Shown here: piece after piece, positions 49,029 through 58,619 of the stretch
Numbering within the stretch: the stretch's first letter is position 1
Layout: each line of letters opens with the position of its first letter
Source of the DNA: Candidatus Methanorbis basalitermitum
GTDB lineage: Archaea; Halobacteriota; Methanomicrobia; Methanomicrobiales; Methanocorpusculaceae
Assembly: GCA_031287415.1 (NCBI GenBank)
Contig: JAITSY010000021.1
Coordinates: 46,042 to 110,041, forward strand
Length of the DNA: 64,000 nucleotides
Direction: 5' to 3'
Position numbers and translations under genes: made by a program
Notes under the pieces: generated by a model
What the model saw: only the letters and a program-made list of their open reading frames with translations
The model's database searches: none
Told to the model about the DNA's origin: nothing

Positions 49029-51640
49029 TACTTACACTCCAGTATCGATTTGAGTTCGGTGATGAACAGCAGCGCCTGCATAGGGGTCATCTCGTTCACA
49101 TTCGCCTCGCGGATCCGCTTCTCAACCGCCGAAACTGCCGGGATCAGCTGCTGGTCGTCTGTATCCACCAGAAGCATCTGCGTATAGTACTTCGGGCCTC
49201 CCGAACCTGCGTTCTCGCGGAGCGCCTGATTGAGGAGGTTTTCCGCACGGGTGAGGATTTTCTGGGGAACACCGGCAATTCTGGCGACGTGAATACCATA
49301 ACTCCGGTCGGTCGCACCCGGGATGAGTTTTCTCAGAAACGTGATGTCATACTGATCTTCTTTGACAGCGAAGTGATAGTTTTTCATCCGGCGGAACTCC
49401 TGCTCCATGCCGATCAGTTGATGAAAGTGCGTGGCAAACAGCGTCCTGGGACCAGCCGCTCCTTTGCCATGCAGATGCTCAAGTACCGCCCTGGCGATGG
49501 AGTAGCCATCCACGGTGCTTGTGCCCCGCCCTATCTCGTCAAGGAGGATGAGGCTCTTTTCGGTCGCATTATGGAGAATGTTGGCTAACTCAATCATTTC
49601 GACCATGAAGGTGCTCTGACCGCCTGCAAGATCGTCGGATGCACCGACCCGCGTGAAAATTCTATCCACGATGCCAATCCTCGCATAACGGGCGGGTACA
49701 AAACAACCGATTTGGGCCATGATGCAGATGAGAGAGGCACTTCGCATATAGGTGGATTTACCGGCCATGTTCGCGCCGGTGAGAATCAGGATCTGATCTC
49801 CTGAGGCGTTCATTTCAGTGTCATTTGGGACATAGCCGCCGGGAACAGAGTTTTCCACAATCGGATGACGACCGTCGCGGATGAAGAGTTCTTCGCCAGC
49901 AGAGAACTCCGGCCGCACATAGCGGTTTTTAACGGCGAGTTCGGCAAAGGAAACAAACATATCAATAGTGCCGATGCCTTTGGCGGCTTTTTTGAGGTCT
50001 GGGACGTAGTCGCGAAGTCTTGCAATGAGGGATTCGTAAAGGGCAATCTCGAGTGCGAGAATCCGGTCGTCGGTCTGTGCCATCAGCGCCTCGCGTTCGT
50101 GCAGAGCCGGATGAGTAAACCGTTCACCGTTGACGGTGGTTTGCTTGCGTTCGTATTCGGGCGGCACTTTATCGAGGTTTGCCTTGGTGACCTCAATGAA
50201 ATAGCCGAAGATGTTGTTGTAGGTAATTTTCAGTGATTTGATGCCGGTCCGCTCGCGTTCGTTCTGTTGGAACTCGGCGATCCAGCCGCGACCGGTCGCG
50301 ATCACTTCACGGAGCTGATCGAGGTCGGTATTGTAGCCTGCTTTGATAACGCTACCGTTGCGGTAGGCGATCGGCGGGTCGTCGATGATTGCGGAAGTGA
50401 GGAGGTCTGAAACGCCTGAAAAATCGGGGATGTGCGCAAGTTGCTCAGCAAGGAGACCAGATGTCTCTCCGATCTCTTTTCCAATCTCGGGGCAGGAAGC
50501 GAGGCTTGCAGAAAGTGACAGCAGGTCACGGGGAGACGCGTTGCCGTAGGCGATACGTCCAGCAATTCGTTCGATGTCGGCGACTTTTGCAAGAATACTG
50601 CCAAGGGATCTGCAGAGCACTGGGTTGTTTATGAAGAAGCAGACTGCATCCAGCCGCCGGTTAATCTCTGCAGGGTCGATCAGGGGAGCAGTCACGATGC
50701 TGCGAAGAGTTCTGCTGCCCATTGGTGTCTGTGTTTGGTTCAAGAATCCAAAGAGGGTGGTATCGCTGCGATCACCGCGAAGTGGCGAAAGAATCTCAAG
50801 GTTGTGCAGGGTGATTGCGTCAAGAACCATGGCATCACCTGCATGTCTGCGGGAAAATCCGTTGATGTGGGGAAGAGCGGTCCTCTGCGTCTCTTTTGCG
50901 TACCGCAACGCTGCGGCTGCCGCGTTGATGCAGAGTGCGGAATCGGCACAATCATATCCGTCCAGCGAAGCGACTCCGAAGGCGTTGCAGAGTACTACTT
51001 CTCCATCAGAGAAAATGCCTGTTCGTCCAGGCGTGAGGACGCAGCCACAACTAGTAAGGAAGGTGATGATATCAGCAGGGATTTGCTGCGGAACGAGAAT
51101 CTCTACCGGCGTATAGCGTTCAATCTCAGTTGCAAGCGAGGCATTGTTTTCTTCGTAGGAAATCTCCTCAACAAAGAACTCTCCGGTCGTAATATCAAGA
51201 AATGCAAGACCAGCCCGGTTTTTTTTTGCGTCCACCAAGAGCGCCATTAAATAATGTGCAGCATTTGTGTCCACGATGCCGGTGTCGATCGCGGTTCCCG
51301 GAGTCACGACGCGAATGACATCACGCTTGACGCAGCCTTTGGCTGTCTTCGGGTCCTCAATCTGCTCGCAGATGGCAACTTTGTAACCTTTGCGAACCAT
51401 CCTCGACAAGTAGAGATCGAGGGCGTGATAAGGGATGCCTGCTAGGGGAATTGCGTTTCCGTCCGGATCTTTGGACCGCGAGGTCTGGACGATATCGAGT
51501 TCGCGGGCGCATATCTCGGCATCTTTCCAGAAGGTCTCGTAAAAATCGCCCATCCGCATAAAAAGGATGCAGTCTGGGTACTGCTCCTTGAACATCCTGA
51601 ACTGTTCCATTGCAGGAGTTAGCTTCTTCGGCGGTACCAT
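49028..51640 (-). CDS. mutS: DNA mismatch repair protein MutS
   Basis: PAMEQFRMFKEQYPDCILFMRMGDFYETF, LTGANMAGKSTYMRSASLI, LLDEIGRGTSTVDGYSIA, LFATHFHQL. Confidence 0.97.
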   Translation of the reverse strand: MVPPKKLTPAMEQFRMFKEQYPDCILFMRMGDFYETFWKDAEICARELDIVQTSRSKDPDGNAIPLAGIPYHALDLYLSRMVRKGYKVAICEQIEDPKTAKGCVKRDVIRVVTPGTAIDTGIVDTNAAHYLMALLVDAKKNRAGLAFLDITTGEFFVEEISYEENNASLATEIERYTPVEILVPQQIPADIITFLTSCGCVLTPGRTGIFSDGEVVLCNAFGVASLDGYDCADSALCINAAAAALRYAKETQRTALPHINGFSRRHAGDAMVLDAITLHNLEILSPLRGDRSDTTLFGFLNQTQTPMGSRTLRSIVTAPLIDPAEINRRLDAVCFFINNPVLCRSLGSILAKVADIERIAGRIAYGNASPRDLLSLSASLASCPEIGKEIGETSGLLAEQLAHIPDFSGVSDLLTSAIIDDPPIAYRNGSVIKAGYNTDLDQLREVIATGRGWIAEFQQNERERTGIKSLKITYNNIFGYFIEVTKANLDKVPPEYERKQTTVNGERFTHPALHEREALMAQTDDRILALEIALYESLIARLRDYVPDLKKAAKGIGTIDMFVSFAELAVKNRYVRPEFSAGEELFIRDGRHPIVENSVPGGYVPNDTEMNASGDQILILTGANMAGKSTYMRSASLICIMAQIGCFVPARYARIGIVDRIFTRVGASDDLAGGQSTFMVEMIELANILHNATEKSLILLDEIGRGTSTVDGYSIARAVLEHLHGKGAAGPRTLFATHFHQLIGMEQEFRRMKNYHFAVKEDQYDITFLRKLIPGATDRSYGIHVARIAGVPQKILTRAENLLNQALRENAGSGGPKYYTQMLLVDTDDQQLIPAVSAVEKRIREANVNEMTPMQALLFITELKSILECK

Positions 51641-51927
51641 ACTTGGGATGTATATTACTCTTCTAAGCTATTGAAGAGTTGTTTTTTGCGGTGGGGCGTG
51701 ACATCAAGAAACGGAAGAGGACATCATTACTCGAAATATTATTTCTGTTGGTGCCACTTCCGCAGGTGACATCCGTATTTGTTCCGTGATATCCCATAGA
51801 TTCCTGAACAAAATCTGATAACAGGTATCAAAAAAATGAAGCAGCTCCACACTTGACTGATAGGAGATATGCTCCATGACGAGGGCCGCTTTCAGCCTGT
51901 CGATTTAAAAGACATAATTCCGAAAAA

Positions 51928-53211
51928 TTAGGAATACATTGCGTTAGGCTGCTGGACGGCAATGAGGGGTCGTCCGGTTTTGACGGTTTCAAGTGCTTTT
52001 GCAAAGTCCTCGCGATCGATCATCGTCCGCTGTTTGCGGATAGCATTCATTCCCGCCTCAACGCAGACTGCCATCAACTCTGAGCCGTTCATTCCTTCGG
52101 TCTCTGCTGCGATCTCCGCAAGTAAAACGGTTTTTCTCAGATTCATTTTTTTTGTGTGAACCTCAAGAATTATCTGCCGTCCCTTTTCATCTGGTAACGG
52201 GAACTCAATGATGCGGTCAAACCGTCCGGGTCTGAGGAGCGCTTTGTCCAGGATGTCGAGGCGATTGGTCGCGCCGATGACCTTGACATCTCCCCGCGTG
52301 TCAAAGCCGTCAAGCTCTGCGAGTAGCTGCATAAGTGTTCTGTTAATCTCGTGATCTCCTGCAGAGTAGATGCCGCTTTCACGAGCTGCGCCGATCGCAT
52401 CGAGCTCATCGATGAAGATGATGGCTGGTGCCCGTTCCCGTGCCATCTGGAACAGTTCACGGACGAGCCGTGCTCCCTCGCCAATATACTTCTGGACGAG
52501 TTCGGATCCGACCGCGTGGATGAAGGATGCTTTGGTGTGGTGAGCGACTGCTTTTGCAAGAAAGGTTTTACCTGTTCCAGGCGGCCCGTACAGGAGGACG
52601 CCTTTGGGAGGCTCAATGCCGACAGTTTCAAAAATTTCCGGAGATATGAGCGGTAGTTCGACTGACTCGCGGAGGAGCTGCTTTTGTTCTTCCAGACCCC
52701 CGACATCTGCGTAGGTAACGGGCGGAGGATCCATGACTTCCATTGCCGCAACCCGAATGTCATATTTTGGCGGGAGGAGGTCTACTACAATAAAGGACTG
52801 CAGGTGCATAGCACAACGGGTTCCAGGGACGATGCCTGCCGGGTCGAGGTGTTCGCTGACACGGGAGAGAAACTGCGGTCCAGTGGTGCTTCTGACGACT
52901 ACATGCTTTTCATCAATGATCGAATCGATCGTTCCCAAGACCAACGGGGGGCTGCGGTAGTCGTTGAGGCCGTCTTGCAGCTTCTTTATTTTACGCTTGT
53001 ACTGGTCCCGTTGAATTTCCACGGCCGTGTTTTGCAGCAGGAGTTGACGGACCTGTTCGCGGAGCTCGTAATTTCTGTTTTCGAGAACGATGTTTGCTTT
53101 TCGCAGAACCACATGTTCGCTCTCCGCCGGCAGCTGGGTTGTATCGTTGATTGAATCAACGGTATTCTGTTCCTCAGGTCTTGAGGAGACAATGTCCGGT
53201 GTTTCTGACAT
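51928..53211 (-). CDS. pan: Proteasome-activating nucleotidase PAN
   Basis: N-terminal coiled coil, [67 protein letters not shown], HbYX-like C-terminal MYS. Confidence 0.93.
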   Translation of the reverse strand: MSETPDIVSSRPEEQNTVDSINDTTQLPAESEHVVLRKANIVLENRNYELREQVRQLLLQNTAVEIQRDQYKRKIKKLQDGLNDYRSPPLVLGTIDSIIDEKHVVVRSTTGPQFLSRVSEHLDPAGIVPGTRCAMHLQSFIVVDLLPPKYDIRVAAMEVMDPPPVTYADVGGLEEQKQLLRESVELPLISPEIFETVGIEPPKGVLLYGPPGTGKTFLAKAVAHHTKASFIHAVGSELVQKYIGEGARLVRELFQMARERAPAIIFIDELDAIGAARESGIYSAGDHEINRTLMQLLAELDGFDTRGDVKVIGATNRLDILDKALLRPGRFDRIIEFPLPDEKGRQIILEVHTKKMNLRKTVLLAEIAAETEGMNGSELMAVCVEAGMNAIRKQRTMIDREDFAKALETVKTGRPLIAVQQPNAMYS

Positions 53212-53289
53212 AGCAACTTACGAGTATGTAAGTGTATATAAGTAAAATAGCTTCTCATCCGGGTGCCGGATTTTTTGATGACGACTGTG

Positions 53290-53356
53290 TATCTGGCGAG
53301 ATGTTTGGGCTGCTGCCCGGCAATGCACGGCACACCTCTATCAGAGGCGTGCAGCA
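53290..53356. repeat. Intergenic structured repeat, copy C
   Basis: GGCAATGCACGGCACACCTCTATCAGAGGCGTGCAGC; stem fully paired (one G-U) only when read on the minus strand, the direction of tmk. Confidence 0.7.
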
Positions 53357-53423
53357 TCTGTTCAGGAACATTTTTGTGCTTTTTTCGGTGGTCCTCGTGT
53401 TGTGAAAATCGGATAAAATCAAG

Positions 53424-54020
53424 TTACCGCAAAATGCGGGCACGGATGCTCTTTTCCACGAAATCCAGAATCGTATCAGCGTCACGGTCCGCTTCCACCA
53501 GCAAAAACCGTTCTGGATCTTCTGCAGCACACGCCAGAAAATTTTTCTGAACGTCCTCTAAAAATGTCAGGCATTCGAAATGCTCCCGACAAGTTCGAGA
53601 CGAAAGTCGAGACATCGCAACGGCAACCGGCAGCACAAGAAGGATCGTTAGATCAGGACGGATCGACCAGCCGGCGTGAACTGCCGTAAGCCATCCTCGG
53701 GGATTTGGATGTACCCTCGCAAGCGACACCTCCTGATATGCAAACCGCGAGTCAGAGTACCGATCAGAGATAACAAGGCACCGTTCGGCAAGGGCTGGAC
53801 GAACAACATCAGAAAGATGCACCGCATGATCCGCCACAAACAGCGTTGCTTCCACCAACGGATCGCCGTTCGCAGCAATAGCGAGGCGGATCGCATCACC
53901 GAGGTGAGGACTTCCTGGCTCACGGGTAAACAGAGGATTCAAATCGGTAAGACGGCTCTTTAATCCCTCACACAACGTTGACTTGCCAGACCCGTCAATA
54001 CCCTCCAGCGTGATCAGCAA
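53424..54020 (-). CDS. tmk: Thymidylate kinase
   Basis: MLITLEGIDGSGKSTLCEGLKSRL, TREPGSP, SDRYSDSRFAYQ. Confidence 0.93.
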   Translation of the reverse strand: MLITLEGIDGSGKSTLCEGLKSRLTDLNPLFTREPGSPHLGDAIRLAIAANGDPLVEATLFVADHAVHLSDVVRPALAERCLVISDRYSDSRFAYQEVSLARVHPNPRGWLTAVHAGWSIRPDLTILLVLPVAVAMSRLSSRTCREHFECLTFLEDVQKNFLACAAEDPERFLLVEADRDADTILDFVEKSIRARILR

Positions 54021-54694
54021 AAAGAGCCCTCCTGAATAATCTTCAGTGGAATGGTTCCTTTGTGCACCGCGGTTGCAACAATCACCCCGTCAAATCCTGC
54101 ATCAACAAGTGTTTCCAGGTCAGCAACGGACCGCACACCCCCGCCATAGAAAAGCGCTTTATCCGAACAGCTTCGCATATTTTCTGCATACTCTGGCTCG
54201 ATACCGCAGGAGGTCCCAACCGAGGAAATATTCAAAAGAATGCAACCATCAAAGTTTGTCGCGTTTGCTCTTCGGAGAACCTCCTCCGGACACGCACCAG
54301 ATGGAATTACGCAGCTGTCTTTCACATCAACACTCAGAAATCCTCCATCAAATTCATCCATTGGAGCATCTGCCGTCTCTGTTCCCACGATGTTGTGAGT
54401 GTTGGCACTTACCAGATACTCCGCAGGAGTGCGGCAGCCGCGATCCACCCATAGGCCTGCAACCATCTCTGCAAGCTGGAGAATTAGCCAGGTATTATCG
54501 CCGTACATACCAATCCGGTCAAGATCAGCCGCATACAGATACTTCGGCCGCACCACCGAAAGGTACGCTTTTGGTTCTGCTGACAAAGACACCCCCCATG
54601 TCAATGGAGTATAGGTCTTGCGGTTGCCCGAACACCCATGCACCACATATCCGTTTTTAAGATCCATTGCAAGTACAACATCCATTGTGTTCAA
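54014..54694 (-). CDS. HisA/HisF-related TIM-barrel protein
   Basis: VLAMDLKNGYVVHG, YAADLDRIG, LFYGGGVRSVADLETLVDAGFDGVIVATAVHKG. Confidence 0.8.
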   Translation of the reverse strand: MNTMDVVLAMDLKNGYVVHGCSGNRKTYTPLTWGVSLSAEPKAYLSVVRPKYLYAADLDRIGMYGDNTWLILQLAEMVAGLWVDRGCRTPAEYLVSANTHNIVGTETADAPMDEFDGGFLSVDVKDSCVIPSGACPEEVLRRANATNFDGCILLNISSVGTSCGIEPEYAENMRSCSDKALFYGGGVRSVADLETLVDAGFDGVIVATAVHKGTIPLKIIQEGSFC

Positions 54695-54723
54695 GACATA
54701 TATGTCCCCCCGATCGATAAAAA

Positions 54724-55452
54724 ATGACTGCCCTTATTAGGAGTAAAGATCATATATTATCCATGAAACTCTTAGTCAGCCCAAGCTCTATAGAAGAGGC
54801 GAAATTTTGCCTCGATGCTGACATTATCGATGTGAAGCGTCCCGCCGAGGGATCGCTGGGTGCTAATTTTCCGTGGGTAATCCGCGAGATTAAAAAATGC
54901 GCAGGAAATACACCGATCTCCGCTGCAATTGGCGATTATGGGCCAACTCCCGGTAACGCAGCTCTTGCCGCTTGTGGTGCCGCATGGGCCGGAGCGGATT
55001 TTGTAAAGATCGGCCTGAGGTTCAGTGACAAGAATGCTGCCCGCGAAGTTATCGAAAGTGTGGTTCGTGCAGTCAAGGAACCGTTCCCGGAAAAAACCGT
55101 GGTCATTGCCGCATACTCCGACTATGTGCGCCTTGGAACAATTGCACCACATATCATGGCCCCGATCGTAGCAGAATGCGGGGCAGACTTTGCGATGATC
55201 GACACCGGCCAAAAGGACGGCAAGAGTACATTTGAGTTTATGAACAAGGAGGTTGTGCAAGCATTCGCTGATCAGAACAGATCCCTGGGTCTTGGGACCG
55301 CAATTGCCGGCTCCTTGAAGTTTGAGGATCTTCCGGTCTTAAGGGAGATCAATCCAGATATCATCGGTGTCCGCAGCATGGTCTGCGGTGGTGATCGTTC
55401 AGCAATGGTCAAAGCAGAGCTGGTAGCAAAAGCAATTCAGATCGTCAGGTAA
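54724..55452 (+). CDS. mfnB: (5-formylfuran-3-yl)methyl phosphate synthase MfnB
   Basis: MKLLVSPSSIEEAKFCLDADIIDVKRPAEGSLGANFPWVI, DTGQKDGKSTFEF; Met within ORF at ~54763 is the likely start. Confidence 0.9.
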   Translation: MTALIRSKDHILSMKLLVSPSSIEEAKFCLDADIIDVKRPAEGSLGANFPWVIREIKKCAGNTPISAAIGDYGPTPGNAALAACGAAWAGADFVKIGLRFSDKNAAREVIESVVRAVKEPFPEKTVVIAAYSDYVRLGTIAPHIMAPIVAECGADFAMIDTGQKDGKSTFEFMNKEVVQAFADQNRSLGLGTAIAGSLKFEDLPVLREINPDIIGVRSMVCGGDRSAMVKAELVAKAIQIVR

Positions 55453-55457
55453 GCGAC

Positions 55458-56927
55458 ATGTACAGTGAAAAACTTAATATTCCAACGGCATTAACGTTTG
55501 ATGATGTGCTGATTGAACCAATGGAATCCTGGATCGAACCAAGCGATGTGGATGTGAAGTCACGGTTTTCCAAAAACATCCCGCTGTCAATACCACTCGT
55601 GAGTTCGGCAATGGACACGGTTACAGAATCTGCAATGGCGATTGCCTTGGCGCGTGCAGGCGGCATCGGCGTTTTGCACAGAAACTGTACTCCTGAACAG
55701 GAGGTTGCCTTTGTTGAGCAGGTGAAGAACGCCGAGAAGGTGATCGAGCGTGATGTTCGTTACGTGACGCCGGATACAACGATCGGATTTGTGGCAAACC
55801 TGATGGATACGCATGGTATTGGTGGTGTGCCTGTTGTTGATCCGAACGAAAAGCTGGTCGGCATAGTTTCCCGCCGGGATGTGCGTGGCGTTATCTATAA
55901 GATGGGGGCAGGAACGGTCGACACGATTATGACAAAGCAGCCCATTACGGTAAGGGAAGACATCACCGCTGATGAAGCTATCAATACAATGTATGCAAAG
56001 AAAGTGGAGCGGTTGCCGGTTGTGGACAACAAAGGCAAACTTACTGGCATTATTACCATGCAGGATCTTTTGGAGAAACAGCAGTACCCGAATGCAAACC
56101 GTGACAAGAACGACAACCTCCGTGTGGCGGCAGCCGTTGGGCCGTTTGATATGAACCGAGCACTGATCCTGGCCGAGGCAGGAATCGATGCAATTATAGT
56201 GGACTGCGCCCACGGTCACAACATGCATGTGGTGAAAGGAGCGAAGGATATCAAGGAATCGGTTTCCTGCGATGTGGTTGCCGGAAATATTGCAACAGCT
56301 TCCGCGGCAAAAAAACTGGCCGATTTTGTGGACGGCATCAAGGTTGGTATCGGTCCAGGATCTATATGTACAACCCGTATCGTTGCAGGCATCGGTATTC
56401 CGCAGATTACGGCAATCGCAGACGTGTGTGACATCGCAGAGCCTGCGGGTATTCCGGTGATTGCAGATGGAGGCGTGAAGTACAGCGGTGATGTGGCAAA
56501 GGCAATTGTCGCGGGCGCGTCCTCGGTGATGATGGGCAGCATGTTTGCAGGGACTGATGAGGCACCGAGCAAGATCATTGTCGTGAAAGGCCGCAGATAT
56601 AAGCAGTACCGCGGCATGGGATCGCTTGGCGTGATGGCCTCCGGTCAGTCGAGCGACCGATATTTCCAGACAATGTGCATTGGTGCAACGAAGTATGTAC
56701 CAGAGGGTGTCGAGGGTGCAACGCCGTACGTCGGATCGGTGACGGATGTTATCTATCAGACGATTGGCGGCCTAAGATCTGCGATGGGCTATACCGGCAG
56801 CAGGAACATTGAAGCAATGCGGAAGAACACACGGTTTGTGCGGATAACCGCTGCAGGTCTCAAAGAGAGTCATCCGCACGACATTTTCATTACCGACGAG
56901 GCCCCGAACTACCGCGCAGTACTTTGA
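55458..56927 (+). CDS. guaB: IMP dehydrogenase
   Basis: ALTFDDVLIEP, two CBS repeats, GIGPGSICTTRIVAGIGIPQ, GGVKYSGDVAKAI, KQYRGMGSLG. Confidence 0.97.
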   Translation: MYSEKLNIPTALTFDDVLIEPMESWIEPSDVDVKSRFSKNIPLSIPLVSSAMDTVTESAMAIALARAGGIGVLHRNCTPEQEVAFVEQVKNAEKVIERDVRYVTPDTTIGFVANLMDTHGIGGVPVVDPNEKLVGIVSRRDVRGVIYKMGAGTVDTIMTKQPITVREDITADEAINTMYAKKVERLPVVDNKGKLTGIITMQDLLEKQQYPNANRDKNDNLRVAAAVGPFDMNRALILAEAGIDAIIVDCAHGHNMHVVKGAKDIKESVSCDVVAGNIATASAAKKLADFVDGIKVGIGPGSICTTRIVAGIGIPQITAIADVCDIAEPAGIPVIADGGVKYSGDVAKAIVAGASSVMMGSMFAGTDEAPSKIIVVKGRRYKQYRGMGSLGVMASGQSSDRYFQTMCIGATKYVPEGVEGATPYVGSVTDVIYQTIGGLRSAMGYTGSRNIEAMRKNTRFVRITAAGLKESHPHDIFITDEAPNYRAVL

Positions 56928-56981
56928 ATATTTTTTCTTTGTTGGATTCTCAGCATTCGTCGAGTACTTCTCAGGGGAATG

Positions 56982-57036
56982 GCTGCACGCTTCGGATAGA
57001 AGTGTGTAGTGGTTGCACGTGGAACACGTGCAACTT
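56982..57036. repeat. Intergenic structured repeat: two adjacent hairpins
   Basis: GCTGCACGCTTC-GGAT-AGAAGTGTGTAGT and GTTGCACGTG-GAA-CACGTGCAAC; same two-hairpin layout as 16391-16458. Confidence 0.7.
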
Positions 57037-57143
57037 ACGCGAAGGAGGAAATGGGCGTGGTTTTGGTTGGAGATCACGAACTGATTTCCCTTCTTTTCCC
57101 CAGATGATAGACTTTTCAAAAGCCGAACCGAGCAAAAAGCGTT

Positions 57144-57256
57144 CGAAATTATCAGTTTGAATGGAAATAGTCCTTCAAATCTGAAATATAATAGTCTATA
57201 TCAATAGAGAAGAGAAAAACGAAATATATATATATTATATTCCAAACAGATAAATC
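57144..57256 (-). mobile_element. MITE copy 5 (IS1595-derived), inverted
   Basis: Reverse complement GATTTATCTGTTTGGAATA ... TCTATTGATATAGACTATTATATTTCAGATTTGAAGGACTATTTCCATTCAAACTGATAATTTCG. Confidence 0.75.
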
Positions 57257-57271
57257 AGAAAGTGTTTTTAG

Positions 57272-57525
57272 AAAATGTAGTTGCCAGGAATGCTCATCAC
57301 ATGGGCAAGTTTAATGTACTCGGCAATGAGATCCAGCATGTTGGGGATGCTTCCAAATGAGATGGCTGGGGGCTTATGCCTCTGCCGGGGGTTCCACTGG
57401 AGCTGCTTTCTTCATCATCGGCCGCGGACTGGGCAGCGACGTCGATAGCATACGCTGAGAGAAACACAAATGCGGCAGCCGCAAGCAGGATGAATAAGTG
57501 GCAGATGAAATATCTTCATAGTATT
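57272..57525 (-). pseudogene. Small secreted-protein gene, frameshifted
   Basis: Frames give HLFILLAAAAFVFLSAYAIDVAAQSAADDEESSSSGTPGRGISP and, after a C5 tract, PPAISFGSIPNMLDLIAEYIKLAHVMSIPGNYIF*. Confidence 0.5.
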
Positions 57526-57529
57526 CATC

Positions 57530-58618
57530 TCAGATGGTTATGCGGTATTTCGCCGGATTCAACATGGCAAGTAGCAGACGGATGAATTCATCGATGACGT
57601 GGATAGGATTAGGAAGAAGTTTGCCTGCTGCATTCGGGTTGTTTGTCTTCGGTTCAGGAGTCGGAATTGCGGTCGTTGTTACAGTGGTGGTGGGAGCTGT
57701 TGTGGCTTTTGCTTTGACGGTGATGGTTTTGTAGGTTATGACGGATGTGAAGTCTTTCATTACAAGGAGTTCAACCTCGTACTTGCCTTCACTGTCAAAC
57801 GTGTAGGTAATGTTCTGCATGCATAATGTGTCAATTGCATTACGCGTATTCTGATCGTTCATTTTGTAGATTGTCCAGACCCACGAAGCGGCTCCTCTGG
57901 ACGTATCGGTGAGCTTCACCACAAGCGGGGGAGGACCCGACACCTGGGATGCGATGAAAGATGCGACCAGGTTGGAGACAGTGATTGTAACAGGATCTGC
58001 CCGGAATTCCTTTTTAGAGTGCGTCTTTATCGTGAGGCTTATGATATATGTCCCATCATCAGCATATGTCCAAGCAGGAGCCTTCCAAGTATTATTATCT
58101 TTGGAAATGCGCGAGCTGGCATCTACCCCAAATTTCCATTCTACCATATCGATGTCATCGTCGGGAATTGTCGTACTCAGTTTGAAGGACACTTTCAGCG
58201 GCGCCGTTCCTTGGACCGGTGTTGCATTGATGACAACCTTGTACGCAGATGTATCTGCATCTACTCTTATAGTCACCGATTGTTTCTCAGAAGGACTATC
58301 CTTGCGGATTGCAGTGAAGTTTGCAGTATACGTTCCAGCCTTTTCATAGATATGGGTTGTATTTTGAACTGTCGCTAAGTTTCCATCACCAAACTCCCAC
58401 CAGTATCGTTCAATAGAGGTGGAATCGATCACAGTTGCTGTGAAAGTTACCTTCAGTGGGGCACTACCTATGTCTGGACTAACCTCAATCTGAATTTTAG
58501 GCTTGGTATTATCAGAAGAGTTCTGGGTCACGGACGTAGGCTTATCAGCTGCACTCACTGTTCCCGCAAGCCCGATTACCAGCCCGAATATCAGAAACAA
58601 AATGAGTATTTTTCGCAT
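57530..58618 (-). CDS. Secreted PKD-domain protein
   Basis: Signal peptide MRKILILFLIFGLVIGLAGTVSAA, PKD repeats (YWWEFGDGNLATVQNTTHIYEKAGTYTANFTA), Thr/Pro-rich linker, C-terminal tail LPNPIHVIDEFIRLLLAMLNPAKYRITI. Confidence 0.9.
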   Translation of the reverse strand: MRKILILFLIFGLVIGLAGTVSAADKPTSVTQNSSDNTKPKIQIEVSPDIGSAPLKVTFTATVIDSTSIERYWWEFGDGNLATVQNTTHIYEKAGTYTANFTAIRKDSPSEKQSVTIRVDADTSAYKVVINATPVQGTAPLKVSFKLSTTIPDDDIDMVEWKFGVDASSRISKDNNTWKAPAWTYADDGTYIISLTIKTHSKKEFRADPVTITVSNLVASFIASQVSGPPPLVVKLTDTSRGAASWVWTIYKMNDQNTRNAIDTLCMQNITYTFDSEGKYEVELLVMKDFTSVITYKTITVKAKATTAPTTTVTTTAIPTPEPKTNNPNAAGKLLPNPIHVIDEFIRLLLAMLNPAKYRITI

Positions 58619-58619
58619 C

